Origin: Blautia sp. Marseille-P3087
Lineage (GTDB): Bacteria > Bacillota > Clostridia > Lachnospirales > Lachnospiraceae
Length of the DNA: 64,000 nucleotides
Reading direction: 5' to 3'
NCBI RefSeq assembly: GCF_900120195.1
Contig: NZ_LT635539.1
Location: 915,257-979,256 of the forward strand
Position numbers and translations under genes: made by a program
Notes under the pieces: generated by a model
What the model saw: only the letters and a program-made list of their open reading frames with translations
The model's database searches: none
What the model was told of the DNA's origin: nothing
In this document: positions 9,861-18,623 of the stretch, one piece after another
How the letters are laid out: every line of letters starts with the position of its first letter
How positions within the stretch are numbered: position 1 is the first letter of the stretch

Positions 9861-9890
9861 TTGATTTTTTATACCATGATAAAAAATCAA
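9861..9890. promoter_or_regulatory. Perfect 30-bp palindrome, probable operator of sugar operon
   Basis: Two perfect 12-bp arms, TTGATTTTTTAT and its complement ATAAAAAATCAA, flank a 6-bp ACCATG spacer. The element starts 7 bp upstream of the -10 box and covers the -35 position of the sugar operon. A/T-rich arms make an RNA terminator unlikely (no U-run after the stem), so a dimeric DNA-binding protein is the better reading. The protein is unknown; YesN-type regulators more often use direct repeats. Confidence 0.6.
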
Positions 9891-9935
9891 GATTTATGTT
9901 CATTTTTCAATTTTGATATATAAAATTTTTCAATC

Positions 9936-10180
9936 AAGTCACCATTCTCGGGGTGTCGGTTGATGGAATTAGGATTTACTTTTCTCCAGGTCATCCATTT
10001 TCGACAAAATTGGTTTGCTCTTATTTCAGATAGTTCCTACTGAGTCATCCGATTGCAAAATTTTGGTTGTTCTATTTACAACATATAAAAAACCAAGTCA
10101 CTCTTCAGGCAATTTTCTGATGACCTTAGTACGAGTACCGTAACACTAAGTCACCATGCTCCATCGGAATGACTTGATTC
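9936..10180. repeat. Row of GTCAYYC motifs at ~53-bp spacing (intergenic)
   Basis: In the 399-bp gap between the sugar operon and the HdeD-like gene, the G of a GTCA(C/T)(C/T) motif falls at 9938, 9990, 10044, 10097 and 10150: steps of 52, 54, 53 and 53 bp. Weak further similarity (TTGGTTG, TTCTATTTA) follows the motif in units 2, 3 and 5. Inverted copies (TGATGACC near 10119, AATGACTT near 10169) lie in units 4 and 5. No open reading frame covers the array and 53 is not a multiple of 3. Function unknown; see findings. Confidence 0.5.
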
Positions 10181-10193
10181 TATTTATTTTCTA

Positions 10194-11207
10194 CTATTCA
10201 TTTTCTTTCCTACTGTCTTTGCGTTTGCGGGAAATCACATCCAGAAGGCTCTCGTCTTTCATATCGGAAAGATCTTCGTCGGTGATCGTCGGCTGAGATA
10301 CAGTATAAGCGCCTCTGCCGGCTGGCGGAATGTCACCTTCTGTCTCAGAGAAAGAATGCTCCGTTTCACCTGACGATACCTCTTCTTCACTTATCTGCAC
10401 ATCATCAAGTGATTCCTCCATTCGGGAAATGTCCACTTCTTCGACATGCTTTTCTTCTGCTGCTGCGTTCTCTGCAGTATCTGCGAAGTCATGCACTTCC
10501 TCCGGTGCGTCTTTCTTCTTACGGGAGCTCCACGGTGCGTACTCCGGTTCAGGCTGAATGTCTTTCTCTTCCTGTACAAAATCCTCCGCATTCATGCCAT
10601 CCACATCACTGTCTGTTCCGTCAGACAGGATTTTTCCATCTGCGTCTACTGCTTCTACATCCTGTTTCAGCTCTTTGAGACCTTTTTTCAGAAGAACCAG
10701 ATAGATCAGATCAATGATTCCGTTGCACAGGAAAATCCATCCTGCAAAAATTACTGTGTATTTTACCATCGTAAACGGATTGACCACAAGTGAAATACCA
10801 AGCGCAATAAAAATCAGGCTTCCAAACAAAAGGAATCTCCATGTATCGACTCCACGTTTCTTGAGTTTGAAGCTGCCCTTGAGTGTCCAGATGCTGTCAA
10901 CCAGAATAAATGTACCGAGTAAAATCGGGAGAAGTTTAACCACGATCTGTGGATTCATAAAAAGGAAAATTCCGAGTACCATCAGGATACCGCCGGAAAA
11001 CAGATCGAAGATCGTTGAATTTAATTTCTCGGCAACATAGATCAGGATGTGATACAATCCGACCAGAATCAAAAGGATTCCAAACACAAATTTACAGATG
11101 ACATTGATCATATTAACCGGCATAAATACGAGACATATGCCAAGAACAATATAGATCAGAGAAGTCACGATCTGACCTTTTAAAAAGTTATTGATTTTTT
11201 CCCACAT
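10194..11207 (-). CDS. DUF308 (HdeD-like) membrane protein with acidic cytoplasmic tail
   Basis: 337 residues. The first 190 hold six closely packed membrane helices in the repeated two-helix pattern of the DUF308/HdeD family (for example IVLGICLVFMPVNM, LMVLGIFLFMNPQIV, FIALGISLVVNPFTM). The remaining 145 residues are a charged, Asp/Glu-rich soluble tail that is absent from enteric HdeD and probably cytoplasmic. HdeD family members are linked to envelope stress; the exact job here is unknown. It stands alone, with 122 bp to the upstream ThrE-like gene and 399 bp to the sugar operon. Confidence 0.8.
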   Translation of the reverse strand: MWEKINNFLKGQIVTSLIYIVLGICLVFMPVNMINVICKFVFGILLILVGLYHILIYVAEKLNSTIFDLFSGGILMVLGIFLFMNPQIVVKLLPILLGTFILVDSIWTLKGSFKLKKRGVDTWRFLLFGSLIFIALGISLVVNPFTMVKYTVIFAGWIFLCNGIIDLIYLVLLKKGLKELKQDVEAVDADGKILSDGTDSDVDGMNAEDFVQEEKDIQPEPEYAPWSSRKKKDAPEEVHDFADTAENAAAEEKHVEEVDISRMEESLDDVQISEEEVSSGETEHSFSETEGDIPPAGRGAYTVSQPTITDEDLSDMKDESLLDVISRKRKDSRKENE

Positions 11208-11329
11208 TGGTTTCCGCTCCTTTCGCCCAGTGGATATCTAAGGAACAGTATACCGTCTTTTGGGCTGTTCGTCTATAGGACATTCTGTGCCGGATGTCAC
11301 TAATTCTACCCATACGGCTTCGACTTTTA

Positions 11330-12667
11330 TCAGGTACAGTAACGGAAGGTTTTGTCGGTCAGTATCCTTGCAAAAATCAGTCCGAGCGGCAGTGCTGCGA
11401 TGATCAGGATTGCTGCTGCAAACCACGATGCCGCAACAGAAAGTGACATCATACCCAGATTATAAATTCCACGGTACAGATAAAGTCCCGGAACCATAAT
11501 TACAATAGAAGGAACCGTCAGGGAGATTCTCGGGTAACCTGCTTTGTTTTTTATCAGAGAAGCAAAAATCCCCGCAGTCAGTGCGCCGATAAACGCAGCC
11601 ACTGCCGGTGGCATTCCTGCCAGATCCACAAGTTCGAGACGAAGTGTATTTGCAACTGCACCGATCAGGGCTGCCATCGTTGCAAGGCGCGCCGGACTGT
11701 TAAACATGATGGAGAATCCAAACACGCCACAAAAGCTTGCCATAAGGCGGAACAGAATCCACATTTCCACCGGCATGGACATCTTGATAAAGTCAACCGG
11801 TTTCAGGTGCAGGATCAGAGCCATGATCCACGCTGACATAGTTGCAACCAGAATGATGATCAGCGCGTACATCAGACGTTCCATCCCAGAGCGCATATCA
11901 AGCTTTGCAAGGTCAATTCCGCTGGTAATAAACGGAAAGCCCGGAATGATAAATAACATCGCGCAGATATACCCCGCCTCATGCTGAATGGAAATACCCC
12001 ACAGCATTTCTCCGATTTTCAGAAATCCTGCATATACCAGACATGCCAGTGAAACGGATGACACAATGCAAAGGAAAAGTGTGAAGTGATGCTTTGTCAG
12101 TTTGCAGCGAAGAAAGTTTCCAAAGCCTGCACCGACAAAAGCACAGAACATTTCCACCGGTCCTCCGCCGAGGAGAAATGTAAATCCGCAGCATGCAAGC
12201 GCAGCGGCAAATCCAAGGGCAATCGGAGAGTACAGCCCATGAATCCTTTCGATATCATCCAGAAGAGAATGCAACTCTTCTCCTGACATGTCTTTTCCAT
12301 CAATTTCAAATTCACGGATAAAATTTTCCAGACGATTCAGCTTTGAAGTGTTGACTCCTGTATTTGTCAGGCACAGAGACTGTGTAAATCCGTCCTGTCC
12401 GTCAAAGCAGGTATACTCAATGGACATCAGCCCAATATCTGCCGTACAGGTAATTCTCATCACTTCCGCAAGTGTATTCATAGAGCTTCTGACACGCCAC
12501 GCTCCTGTACCACAGGACAAAAGCATGATTCCGACTCGCCCGATGATGGATGCCTTTTCTGTCAGGCTTGCCTGCGTAACAGGTATATTCCCTCCATTTT
12601 CGTCCGTATATTCATGCCACGCAATATCCATGTGGTTTTTTCTGATCATCTGCCGCATATTTTCCAC
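11330..12667 (-). CDS. Threonine/serine exporter family protein (ThrE-like, fused)
   Basis: 445 residues. An N-terminal soluble part (about 1-130) and the first five-helix half match the ThrE domain (DUF1212); the C-terminal helices (about 300-445) match the ThrE_2/DUF3815 half, so both halves are fused in one protein. The conserved FIIPGFPFITSGIDL element is present near residue 235. The GTG at 12667 is the longest start; an in-frame ATG at 12658 is an alternative, and neither has a strong ribosome site. Predicted to export small hydroxy amino acids; substrate not tested. Confidence 0.85.
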   Translation of the reverse strand: MENMRQMIRKNHMDIAWHEYTDENGGNIPVTQASLTEKASIIGRVGIMLLSCGTGAWRVRSSMNTLAEVMRITCTADIGLMSIEYTCFDGQDGFTQSLCLTNTGVNTSKLNRLENFIREFEIDGKDMSGEELHSLLDDIERIHGLYSPIALGFAAALACCGFTFLLGGGPVEMFCAFVGAGFGNFLRCKLTKHHFTLFLCIVSSVSLACLVYAGFLKIGEMLWGISIQHEAGYICAMLFIIPGFPFITSGIDLAKLDMRSGMERLMYALIIILVATMSAWIMALILHLKPVDFIKMSMPVEMWILFRLMASFCGVFGFSIMFNSPARLATMAALIGAVANTLRLELVDLAGMPPAVAAFIGALTAGIFASLIKNKAGYPRISLTVPSIVIMVPGLYLYRGIYNLGMMSLSVAASWFAAAILIIAALPLGLIFARILTDKTFRYCT

Positions 12668-12695
12668 ATCCCTGCTGATTTTTCAGCTGTTAAAA

Positions 12696-13499
12696 TCATT
12701 TATCCTGCGCCTTCATTTCCGCCAGAATTGCTTCACGGCATCCCAGTCCGATACCGTTTGCAAGCTCAATATTTTTTTCCATTTCACGTTCAAAATGACA
12801 GAAGGGAAGAAAGATTCCGAGTGTACTGGTGTGTTTTTCAACGCCATGTTCGTCTCTTTTTCCGTAGTACATAAGCGAACGAGGAAGTTCTTCCTGCAAT
12901 TTCATCAATGCGTCCCATACTATGCTATATATTTTTTCTTCATTGATCTCAAACTCTACAGATTCCGGGAAATTAAACATCAGAAGGATTCCTCTGTGTT
13001 CGGAAATCTTTCTTGTCTCAATTTCTCCCTCCTCACTGTAGAAATGATTTTCTCTGAAACCGTCTGCCATATACATCTGGTAATCCGGAATTTCATCCTG
13101 CTGTTCAAATAATTTGCGGAACATTTTGTATTTTTTCTCCCAGAGGTGAAGTTCGGATTCATCGAAAAATTCCCCGTTTTCATCCGTCAATAAGATTGGA
13201 TTTTCCACACCTTTGTCATTGAAACGGATCGGAATCAAAAAGGAATTCCGAAGCAGATCAAAGACGCTGTTATTGCATACTGCCATCATAAATGCTGATA
13301 AATCTTTGTTTTCGTATGCATTAAATAAAGCTGCTGCAAAAACTGTTCCCGGAATGTCGGTTCCGGCACCTTCGCTTTCTTCCGCAGATGGAATTGCAGC
13401 AAAAAAAGTATTTTTCAGGCGGTCGCATGCGCGGGGATTTTTGAGTATCTCATCGAAAATCTGCTCCGCCTTTTCTTCTCTTGGGAATATTGTGCCCAT
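12696..13499 (-). CDS. Unrecognised soluble protein
   Basis: 267 residues, acidic, no signal peptide and no membrane segment. I do not recognise the family. Two short cysteines occur near the C-terminus (PFCHFE, GLGCRE) and a region around residues 60-100 reads like an SseB/enhanced-serine-sensitivity type fold (FAAALFNAYENKDLSAFMMAV, IPIRFNDKG, PILLTDENGEFFDE), but the match is too weak to name. It is 28 bp upstream of the ThrE-like gene and probably cotranscribed. It follows a strong terminator, so it likely begins a new unit. Confidence 0.7.
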   Translation of the reverse strand: MGTIFPREEKAEQIFDEILKNPRACDRLKNTFFAAIPSAEESEGAGTDIPGTVFAAALFNAYENKDLSAFMMAVCNNSVFDLLRNSFLIPIRFNDKGVENPILLTDENGEFFDESELHLWEKKYKMFRKLFEQQDEIPDYQMYMADGFRENHFYSEEGEIETRKISEHRGILLMFNFPESVEFEINEEKIYSIVWDALMKLQEELPRSLMYYGKRDEHGVEKHTSTLGIFLPFCHFEREMEKNIELANGIGLGCREAILAEMKAQDK

Positions 13500-13590
13500 A
13501 ATAAAGCCTCCTTTTGAGGCTTATTATAGGAGGATGGGTGGGGAATGTAAAATTCATATCTTCTATATTTAATATAATAGATTGATATAT

Positions 13591-13621
13591 AAAAACAGGC
13601 CGGGAGTTGTGTCCCGACCTG
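13591..13621 (-). terminator. Intrinsic terminator of the 13.7-18.4 kb surface-protein gene
   Basis: On the minus strand CAGGTCGGGA (13621-13612) pairs with TCCCGGCCTG (13605-13596) and is followed by five U's (13595-13591) and A/T-rich DNA. It is 58 bp past the stop codon. Confidence 0.85.
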
Positions 13622-13625
13622 CCGC

Positions 13626-13667
13626 GCATATAAGCTTCTGTGCTGACGGGCACAGAAGCTTATATGC
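13626..13667. repeat. Perfect 18-bp inverted repeat with 6-bp loop
   Basis: GCATATAAGCTTCTGTGC (13626-13643) and its exact complement (13650-13667) flank TGACGG. It lies between the stop codon of the large surface-protein gene and its U-run terminator, so the message would carry two stacked 3' hairpins. It could protect the message 3' end or be a relic of a mobile repeat. Confidence 0.9.
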
Positions 13668-13678
13668 ATATTATATGA

Positions 13679-14380
13679 TTATTTTACAGTTACTTTAATT
13701 ACGAAAGTTTCTCTTCCTGATCTTACGGTAATCTTCGCAGTTCCTTTGTTGCGTGCTGTGATGACACCATTACGATTTACAACTGCTACATCTCTGTTGG
13801 AGAAAGTATAGGTGATTCCATCCTGGGAGGTGACAGGTCCAAGTACCGGTTTCAGTGCCAGTTTCTGACCAACCTTCAGGGTTTCGCTGGATCTCAGGCC
13901 GAAAATCTTTGTTGTTATAACTTTGGTAGGCTGTACTTTTACAACCAGGCTTGCCTTCTTGCCGCTCTTGAGTGTTACAGTAACCTTAGCTGTTCCACTT
14001 ATTGTACCGGCTGTGATCACGCCTTTATTGTTAACGGTTACGATTCGTTTATTGCTGGAAGTCCAGGACTTCACGGAATCGCCGTTTGCCATTTTGACTT
14101 TGATCTTGTTGGTGCTGTGCTTATACTGCAGTCTGATACCGGTTGCATTCAGCTTAACTGTTGCTGCAAGCTTCTTTCCATAGTTTCTTGTAACTTTCTT
14201 ACCACATACAGAGCATGTTCCCTGCTGTTTTGCCGGTGCAAATACAGTTGCTTTCGCAATTGTCTTCCATGTATATTTGTGGTCATTTGTCTTGGTAATG
14301 GACTCTGTCTTTGTTGTCTTGCAGACTGTACAGGTGTAAGTCTTTTCTCCTGCTTCTTTACAGGTTGCTTTTTTGGTTAC
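13679..14380 (-). repeat. Copy 1 of 702-bp duplicated C-terminal module
   Basis: Encodes the last ~230 residues of the large surface protein. It aligns without gaps to 18624-19325, with most residues identical (shared GDSVKSWTS, TVNNKGVITAG, TLKSGKKASL). Indicates an intragenic duplication or module shuffling between neighbours. Confidence 0.88.
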
Positions 14381-17300
14381 TTTTCCTTCGTCGAAGGTGT
14401 GCTCTTTTGCTGTAAATTCAGCAAGTGGTTTAAAATAATACTTATGTGATGTCTTTGTAACTGTAAGCTGGTATTTTCCGGCTTTGTCAGCTTTTACATC
14501 AGCAATTCCTTCATCATTTGTTACAAATTCTGCTGTTTCATCAGTGTCAAGATTTTTCAGTTCAACGGTGCACTCCTTTTCATTCTCTACTGGTGTCATC
14601 ATTGAAAGACCTTTTACTGTTACTTCAAATTCTTTGCCGGCACAGATTTCTTCCGGAACATTTTCAAAGTAAATATACTCGTCTGTGTATCCGGTTGTAT
14701 CTGCAAGCACACAAAGGCTCAGTGTATCACCGCTCTTTAATACAGTTGTATTTGCAACAGTCCCCTTGCCATTTTCATCTGCTGGATATGTATTATTTAC
14801 ATAATATCCAAAATTTCCGGTAGTATTTTCAAACATAGTATTGATCCATCCATTTAATCCTACGTTAAGATATTTAGACGGATTTTCATCAAATGCATCT
14901 CCATACATCGATTTGTGCAGAACATAAAGTGCATCGGCTACTGTTACCTGATTCCTCATATTATCCGGTTTTACATATCCGTAAGCTGCTGCATCTTTAG
15001 ATGTAACATTAAATGTTCTCAGCCTTGCCTCTTCACCTGCCATATTCACTCTGACTGTTACAGTTGCAACAGCTGCATTCTGTGCATCTTTGGCTGCATC
15101 AATAGCTGCCTGAAGTGCCAGTGCTGCATCACTTACTTCTTTTTCTGTAAGATTTTCTTTGTTCAGGACATCTTTTGCTGTATTAATTGCCGCCTGAAGT
15201 GTTGACTTTGTTCCTTCCGGATACTGTCCCGCCTCTGTTCCTTCTGTCATTCCATCCAGAAGTGTCTGTGCTTCATCGATCAGTTTCTGAAGTCCCTCTG
15301 TTACCGGTCTGGTTCCCTTGATGGTAACAGTTACGGAAACAGGCTGTTTGTAAAGTTTCTGAAGAACTGTATTTTCCGGATGCTTTGCAGCAGCATCTTT
15401 GTAAAGTTCACTGCTGAGTACAGAAGAGATTGTAATCTGAGTGTCTGTTTCTCTTCTGGTAACAACAAGGTTCTCATGGGCTACTACTGCATTATTGGAA
15501 GATTTGAATTTGTTGTATCCTGCACCTTCCATTTCCCATGAATCTGTAAACTGCTCATCTGGGATAATACCTGTACCAGTCTTATCTGCATTGTTGTAGA
15601 TCCATTTTTTCTCTGCTGTCAGTTCCTGGAATGCATGCAGATTTCCGGTGATAGAATCTTTATCTGCATACAGGTTATCGTTGATTCCGTCAAAGTAATG
15701 TTCTTTTGCATAAGTCATCAGGTCAAGCTGATCCTGAACTTCTGCTTCTGTGATTGCTTTGACTGTAACCGGAATTTTCTTGCTTACGATTACATTATCA
15801 CGGGTAAAGGTAACAATAAGATTTACAGCAAGATCTTCATTGCTTGCAAAACGGTCTACGGCTGCTCTGTAACCATTCACCTTAATCGCATCATTGTCTG
15901 TTGTTACTGTGATTTCTTTGTTAGCGAATACGTATTTGTTATTGTCATCCTTTATTCTGGTGTATCTTGGAAGCTGAAGATCATAGGTGCAGTTCTTAAG
16001 ATCTGCTATCTGACTCTGATCATTGAAATTTTTAATCTGATCTGCTGTATAATATGTATCAAGAATTGCCTGAAGTTCTTCTTCTGTAGGTCCTGTCTGC
16101 CCGGTACCTTTAACAGTTACTTTGAATTCTTTTTTCAGAGTAGCAAAATCAGATATTTTCTCTACATAAGAATTCAACACAATATCATTTGCATTAAAGG
16201 TAGCTGTCAGAGTTACTTCTGTATCTTCCGGCTGTGGTTTGATCACGCCCTCTTTGGCATCGATCAGGGATCCCCATCCTGTATCTTTGAGACTGATTAC
16301 GTCCTTATTTGAAGATGTCCATGTGATCTTTGACCATGCTGTCATGGCGCTGGCGCTCAGGCACTGTGGAAGTGTCAGATTTGAAGTTACTTCTGCTGCA
16401 TCTGTATTGGAACCTTTGATCTTGTCCCAGGTAAGGTTATCCTTGTCTGCTTCTATTTTTGTATTGAAGTAATCACAGTCCCAGCAGATGGTTGCTGTGC
16501 TGGCTTCTGTCTCTGCCTTTGCGCCATTTTTTTCAAATACATAAACAACGCTTACATTTTTAAAATTAATTTTATTCTGATCCGGGGTCTGAGCCTTGTT
16601 GTAATGGATCGTTCCGTCTGTATCAACCCAGTCTGTATCTTCGCTGGATTTTACAGAAATGGTTACATCTGTTGTGTCAATGTCATAAGTACTGATCTTT
16701 GCTTTTACGACATCAATGATATTTTTGTCTTTTGCAAAATTCGGACGAAGTGATCCCAGCTCTGCATCAAATTTCGCTTTGATAGCATTTACGGTTGCTA
16801 CATCTGCCGGATCAATGCTTGATACCATCTTGACATTGAAGGAAATATTCTCATCATCGCCTGACGGTGCGTAGGTATCTGTTACCTCTCTGTAATCCGG
16901 TGCTGTCACAGTGTAAGTGTAAGTAACACCTTTCTGCATGGTGTAGGTTCCATCTTCATTTGCCTTGAGTACTACAGTATCAGGTTCATCCTCATCCCAT
17001 GGATCTTCCTCTTCGTAAGTCACCTTGATGGTCGCATTCTCAATTGCTTTGCTATCATTATCCACCGGCTTGATAGTTACGGTGTAATTGGTGATATTCT
17101 TCTCAAGCTGAATATCGATCGTACCATCTTTGTCCGGTGTGAACTCCTGATTTGAAACGGATTTATAATTTGGAGCTTCTACGCTATATTTATAAGTAGT
17201 TCCATCAATCAGATTATAACTTCCGTCTGCTTCTGGTTTTATGGTATCGTACCAGCCTTTTTTGACGGTTACTGTGGCACCGTTGACCGGGTTGCCGGAT

Positions 17301-18367
17301 TTGTCTGTTACGTTGAATCTGACGTTTCTTGTAACAATCTTCTTCAGTGTAACAGTTTTTACGGTGTTGACTTCTGTCGGATTGAAGGTGAAATAGCTTT
17401 CTTTGTAATCGTTATATCCATCTTTCTTGACAGTCAGAGTGTAAGTTGCACCCTTTTCCATGTCATAAGAACCGTCTGCCTTCGAAGAAACAGTATTCCA
17501 GTCTTTCTCCAATGTTACGTTTGCATCCTTGATTGGAGTACCATTTTCATCCTGTACCTTAACAGTCATAGTATAAGCTGGTTCTGCTGCTTCGATTGTG
17601 ATAGTAAATTCCTGCTCTGCAAGAGCTGCTGTAGCTGCCTGTGCCTCATCGTTGATTACAGAATCATCTGTATCTGCAGAAAACAGTCTCAGAGTTGCCT
17701 TAATACTCTTTGGACCTTCTTCTGCCGTCGGACGCTTAAGAATCGGAGTACTTCCTCGCTTCGCTGCTGTCTTGGTCGTAAGATTTAACCATTCGCCAGC
17801 TTCCTCGCTGTCAATATACCAGCCGTTCTTGTATGGACTGCTGAAGGTTCTGAAAAACACAGTAGTAAGATTACTTCCGGTTCCATTCGTTCTGAGACCT
17901 ATGGTATAAGTTAATCCATCTGCACTCTTGGCAACACCGGTTCCACCATTGGTGATTAACTTATTATTCTTGTTAGTAAGATAGGTATCATTAAGCCATT
18001 GGGCTGCAGCTGCTTTTGCTTCATCTGTACCAGTTGATTCATCCGCAAATGCTGCGATATCTCCACTATCTGCTGAAAATGAGTCTGCCTCTCCTCCTGC
18101 TTCAAATACATCTGTATCAACGGATGCATCCTCAGAATCTTCTACAGTTAAATTCTCTCCCATCAGGTCTTCCGCATTGTCCGTATCCTCGTCCTGAATG
18201 GAAATCTCCGCATTGTCTTCCTCATCTGCCTGTACTTCTATTGCTTCCTGTCCGCCATCAGAAAACTCGATATCCGCTGCAAATGCATTGGAAGGAATCA
18301 TCGTTACGGTCATCATTGCTGACATAGCAAGTGCTGACAAACGTTTCATCAATTCTTTTTTCTTCAC
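13679..18367 (-). CDS. Large secreted surface protein with DUF4430-type domain
   Basis: 1562 residues from a GTG at 18367 preceded by AAAGGAGGAGC; an in-frame ATG at 18349 is weaker. Order: signal peptide (…MIPSNAFAA), acidic linker, three carboxypeptidase-regulatory-like repeats (about 260-520), several bacterial Ig-like segments, a FIVAR-like helical repeat (about 1070-1140), a DUF4430-type domain (about 1150-1270; NFGYYVNNTYP, LKSGDTLSL), then a C-terminal module with two CxxC pairs and two Big_2-like repeats. That module is shared with the next upstream gene. There is no LPXTG anchor. A cobalamin-type riboswitch precedes it, so it should be made when corrinoid is scarce. I infer a surface corrinoid binder; ligand unproven. 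Confidence 0.82.
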   Translation of the reverse strand: MKKKELMKRLSALAMSAMMTVTMIPSNAFAADIEFSDGGQEAIEVQADEEDNAEISIQDEDTDNAEDLMGENLTVEDSEDASVDTDVFEAGGEADSFSADSGDIAAFADESTGTDEAKAAAAQWLNDTYLTNKNNKLITNGGTGVAKSADGLTYTIGLRTNGTGSNLTTVFFRTFSSPYKNGWYIDSEEAGEWLNLTTKTAAKRGSTPILKRPTAEEGPKSIKATLRLFSADTDDSVINDEAQAATAALAEQEFTITIEAAEPAYTMTVKVQDENGTPIKDANVTLEKDWNTVSSKADGSYDMEKGATYTLTVKKDGYNDYKESYFTFNPTEVNTVKTVTLKKIVTRNVRFNVTDKSGNPVNGATVTVKKGWYDTIKPEADGSYNLIDGTTYKYSVEAPNYKSVSNQEFTPDKDGTIDIQLEKNITNYTVTIKPVDNDSKAIENATIKVTYEEEDPWDEDEPDTVVLKANEDGTYTMQKGVTYTYTVTAPDYREVTDTYAPSGDDENISFNVKMVSSIDPADVATVNAIKAKFDAELGSLRPNFAKDKNIIDVVKAKISTYDIDTTDVTISVKSSEDTDWVDTDGTIHYNKAQTPDQNKINFKNVSVVYVFEKNGAKAETEASTATICWDCDYFNTKIEADKDNLTWDKIKGSNTDAAEVTSNLTLPQCLSASAMTAWSKITWTSSNKDVISLKDTGWGSLIDAKEGVIKPQPEDTEVTLTATFNANDIVLNSYVEKISDFATLKKEFKVTVKGTGQTGPTEEELQAILDTYYTADQIKNFNDQSQIADLKNCTYDLQLPRYTRIKDDNNKYVFANKEITVTTDNDAIKVNGYRAAVDRFASNEDLAVNLIVTFTRDNVIVSKKIPVTVKAITEAEVQDQLDLMTYAKEHYFDGINDNLYADKDSITGNLHAFQELTAEKKWIYNNADKTGTGIIPDEQFTDSWEMEGAGYNKFKSSNNAVVAHENLVVTRRETDTQITISSVLSSELYKDAAAKHPENTVLQKLYKQPVSVTVTIKGTRPVTEGLQKLIDEAQTLLDGMTEGTEAGQYPEGTKSTLQAAINTAKDVLNKENLTEKEVSDAALALQAAIDAAKDAQNAAVATVTVRVNMAGEEARLRTFNVTSKDAAAYGYVKPDNMRNQVTVADALYVLHKSMYGDAFDENPSKYLNVGLNGWINTMFENTTGNFGYYVNNTYPADENGKGTVANTTVLKSGDTLSLCVLADTTGYTDEYIYFENVPEEICAGKEFEVTVKGLSMMTPVENEKECTVELKNLDTDETAEFVTNDEGIADVKADKAGKYQLTVTKTSHKYYFKPLAEFTAKEHTFDEGKVTKKATCKEAGEKTYTCTVCKTTKTESITKTNDHKYTWKTIAKATVFAPAKQQGTCSVCGKKVTRNYGKKLAATVKLNATGIRLQYKHSTNKIKVKMANGDSVKSWTSSNKRIVTVNNKGVITAGTISGTAKVTVTLKSGKKASLVVKVQPTKVITTKIFGLRSSETLKVGQKLALKPVLGPVTSQDGITYTFSNRDVAVVNRNGVITARNKGTAKITVRSGRETFVIKVTVK

Positions 18368-18416
18368 TTTGCTCCTCCTTTTGTGAATTTCTTTCATGAA
18401 TCGTTGTTTCAACAAC

Positions 18417-18450
18417 AAAAAACAGAGCCTCATAATTCGATGAGTCTCTG
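18417..18450 (-). terminator. Riboswitch expression-platform terminator (unit A)
   Basis: Minus-strand CAGAGACTCAT (18450-18440) pairs with ATGAGGCTCTG (18433-18423) and is followed by six U's (18422-18417), 50 bp before the start codon. Position after the aptamer fits transcription control. Confidence 0.85.
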
Positions 18451-18583
18451 TCCTTTATAACGTGTTGGCTTGCCGACTAAAAATGACTTCCGCGCTTGAC
18501 ATTAAATACAGCAAATAACAGTTCCGGATTCACACCGGATTTCCTCAAACTGACTACAAAATCAGACCACGTCTGGTTATCTT
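18417..18583 (-). promoter_or_regulatory. Cobalamin-type riboswitch, unit A
   Basis: The leader of the 18367 gene contains the cobalamin aptamer core GGAAATCCGGTGTGAATCCGG (core at 18524-18538 and flanks), then ACTG, an internal hairpin and AAGTCA. The usual B12 box (ACCTGCC) is replaced by CCAACACGTTATAAAGGACAG, which can pair with ACGTGG at the 5' end to close the structure. Two other leaders in this window share the same plan. A terminator follows. Ligand by family: a corrinoid such as adenosyl- or methylcobalamin. Confidence 0.82.
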
Positions 18584-18594
18584 GTTGTCCGGTT

Positions 18595-18623
18595 ATTATA
18601 GCATTTTTACATAACAACGTCAA
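18595..18623 (-). promoter_or_regulatory. Promoter TTGACG-17-TATAAT for riboswitch unit A
   Basis: -35 TTGACG (18623-18618), 17-bp spacer, perfect -10 TATAAT (18600-18595). The -35 box touches the stop codon of the upstream gene. Transcription would start a few bases before the aptamer. Confidence 0.88.

Noticed and set aside
9936-10180. CRISPR array
   Set aside because: Conserved part is only about 8 bp and degenerate; no cas genes.
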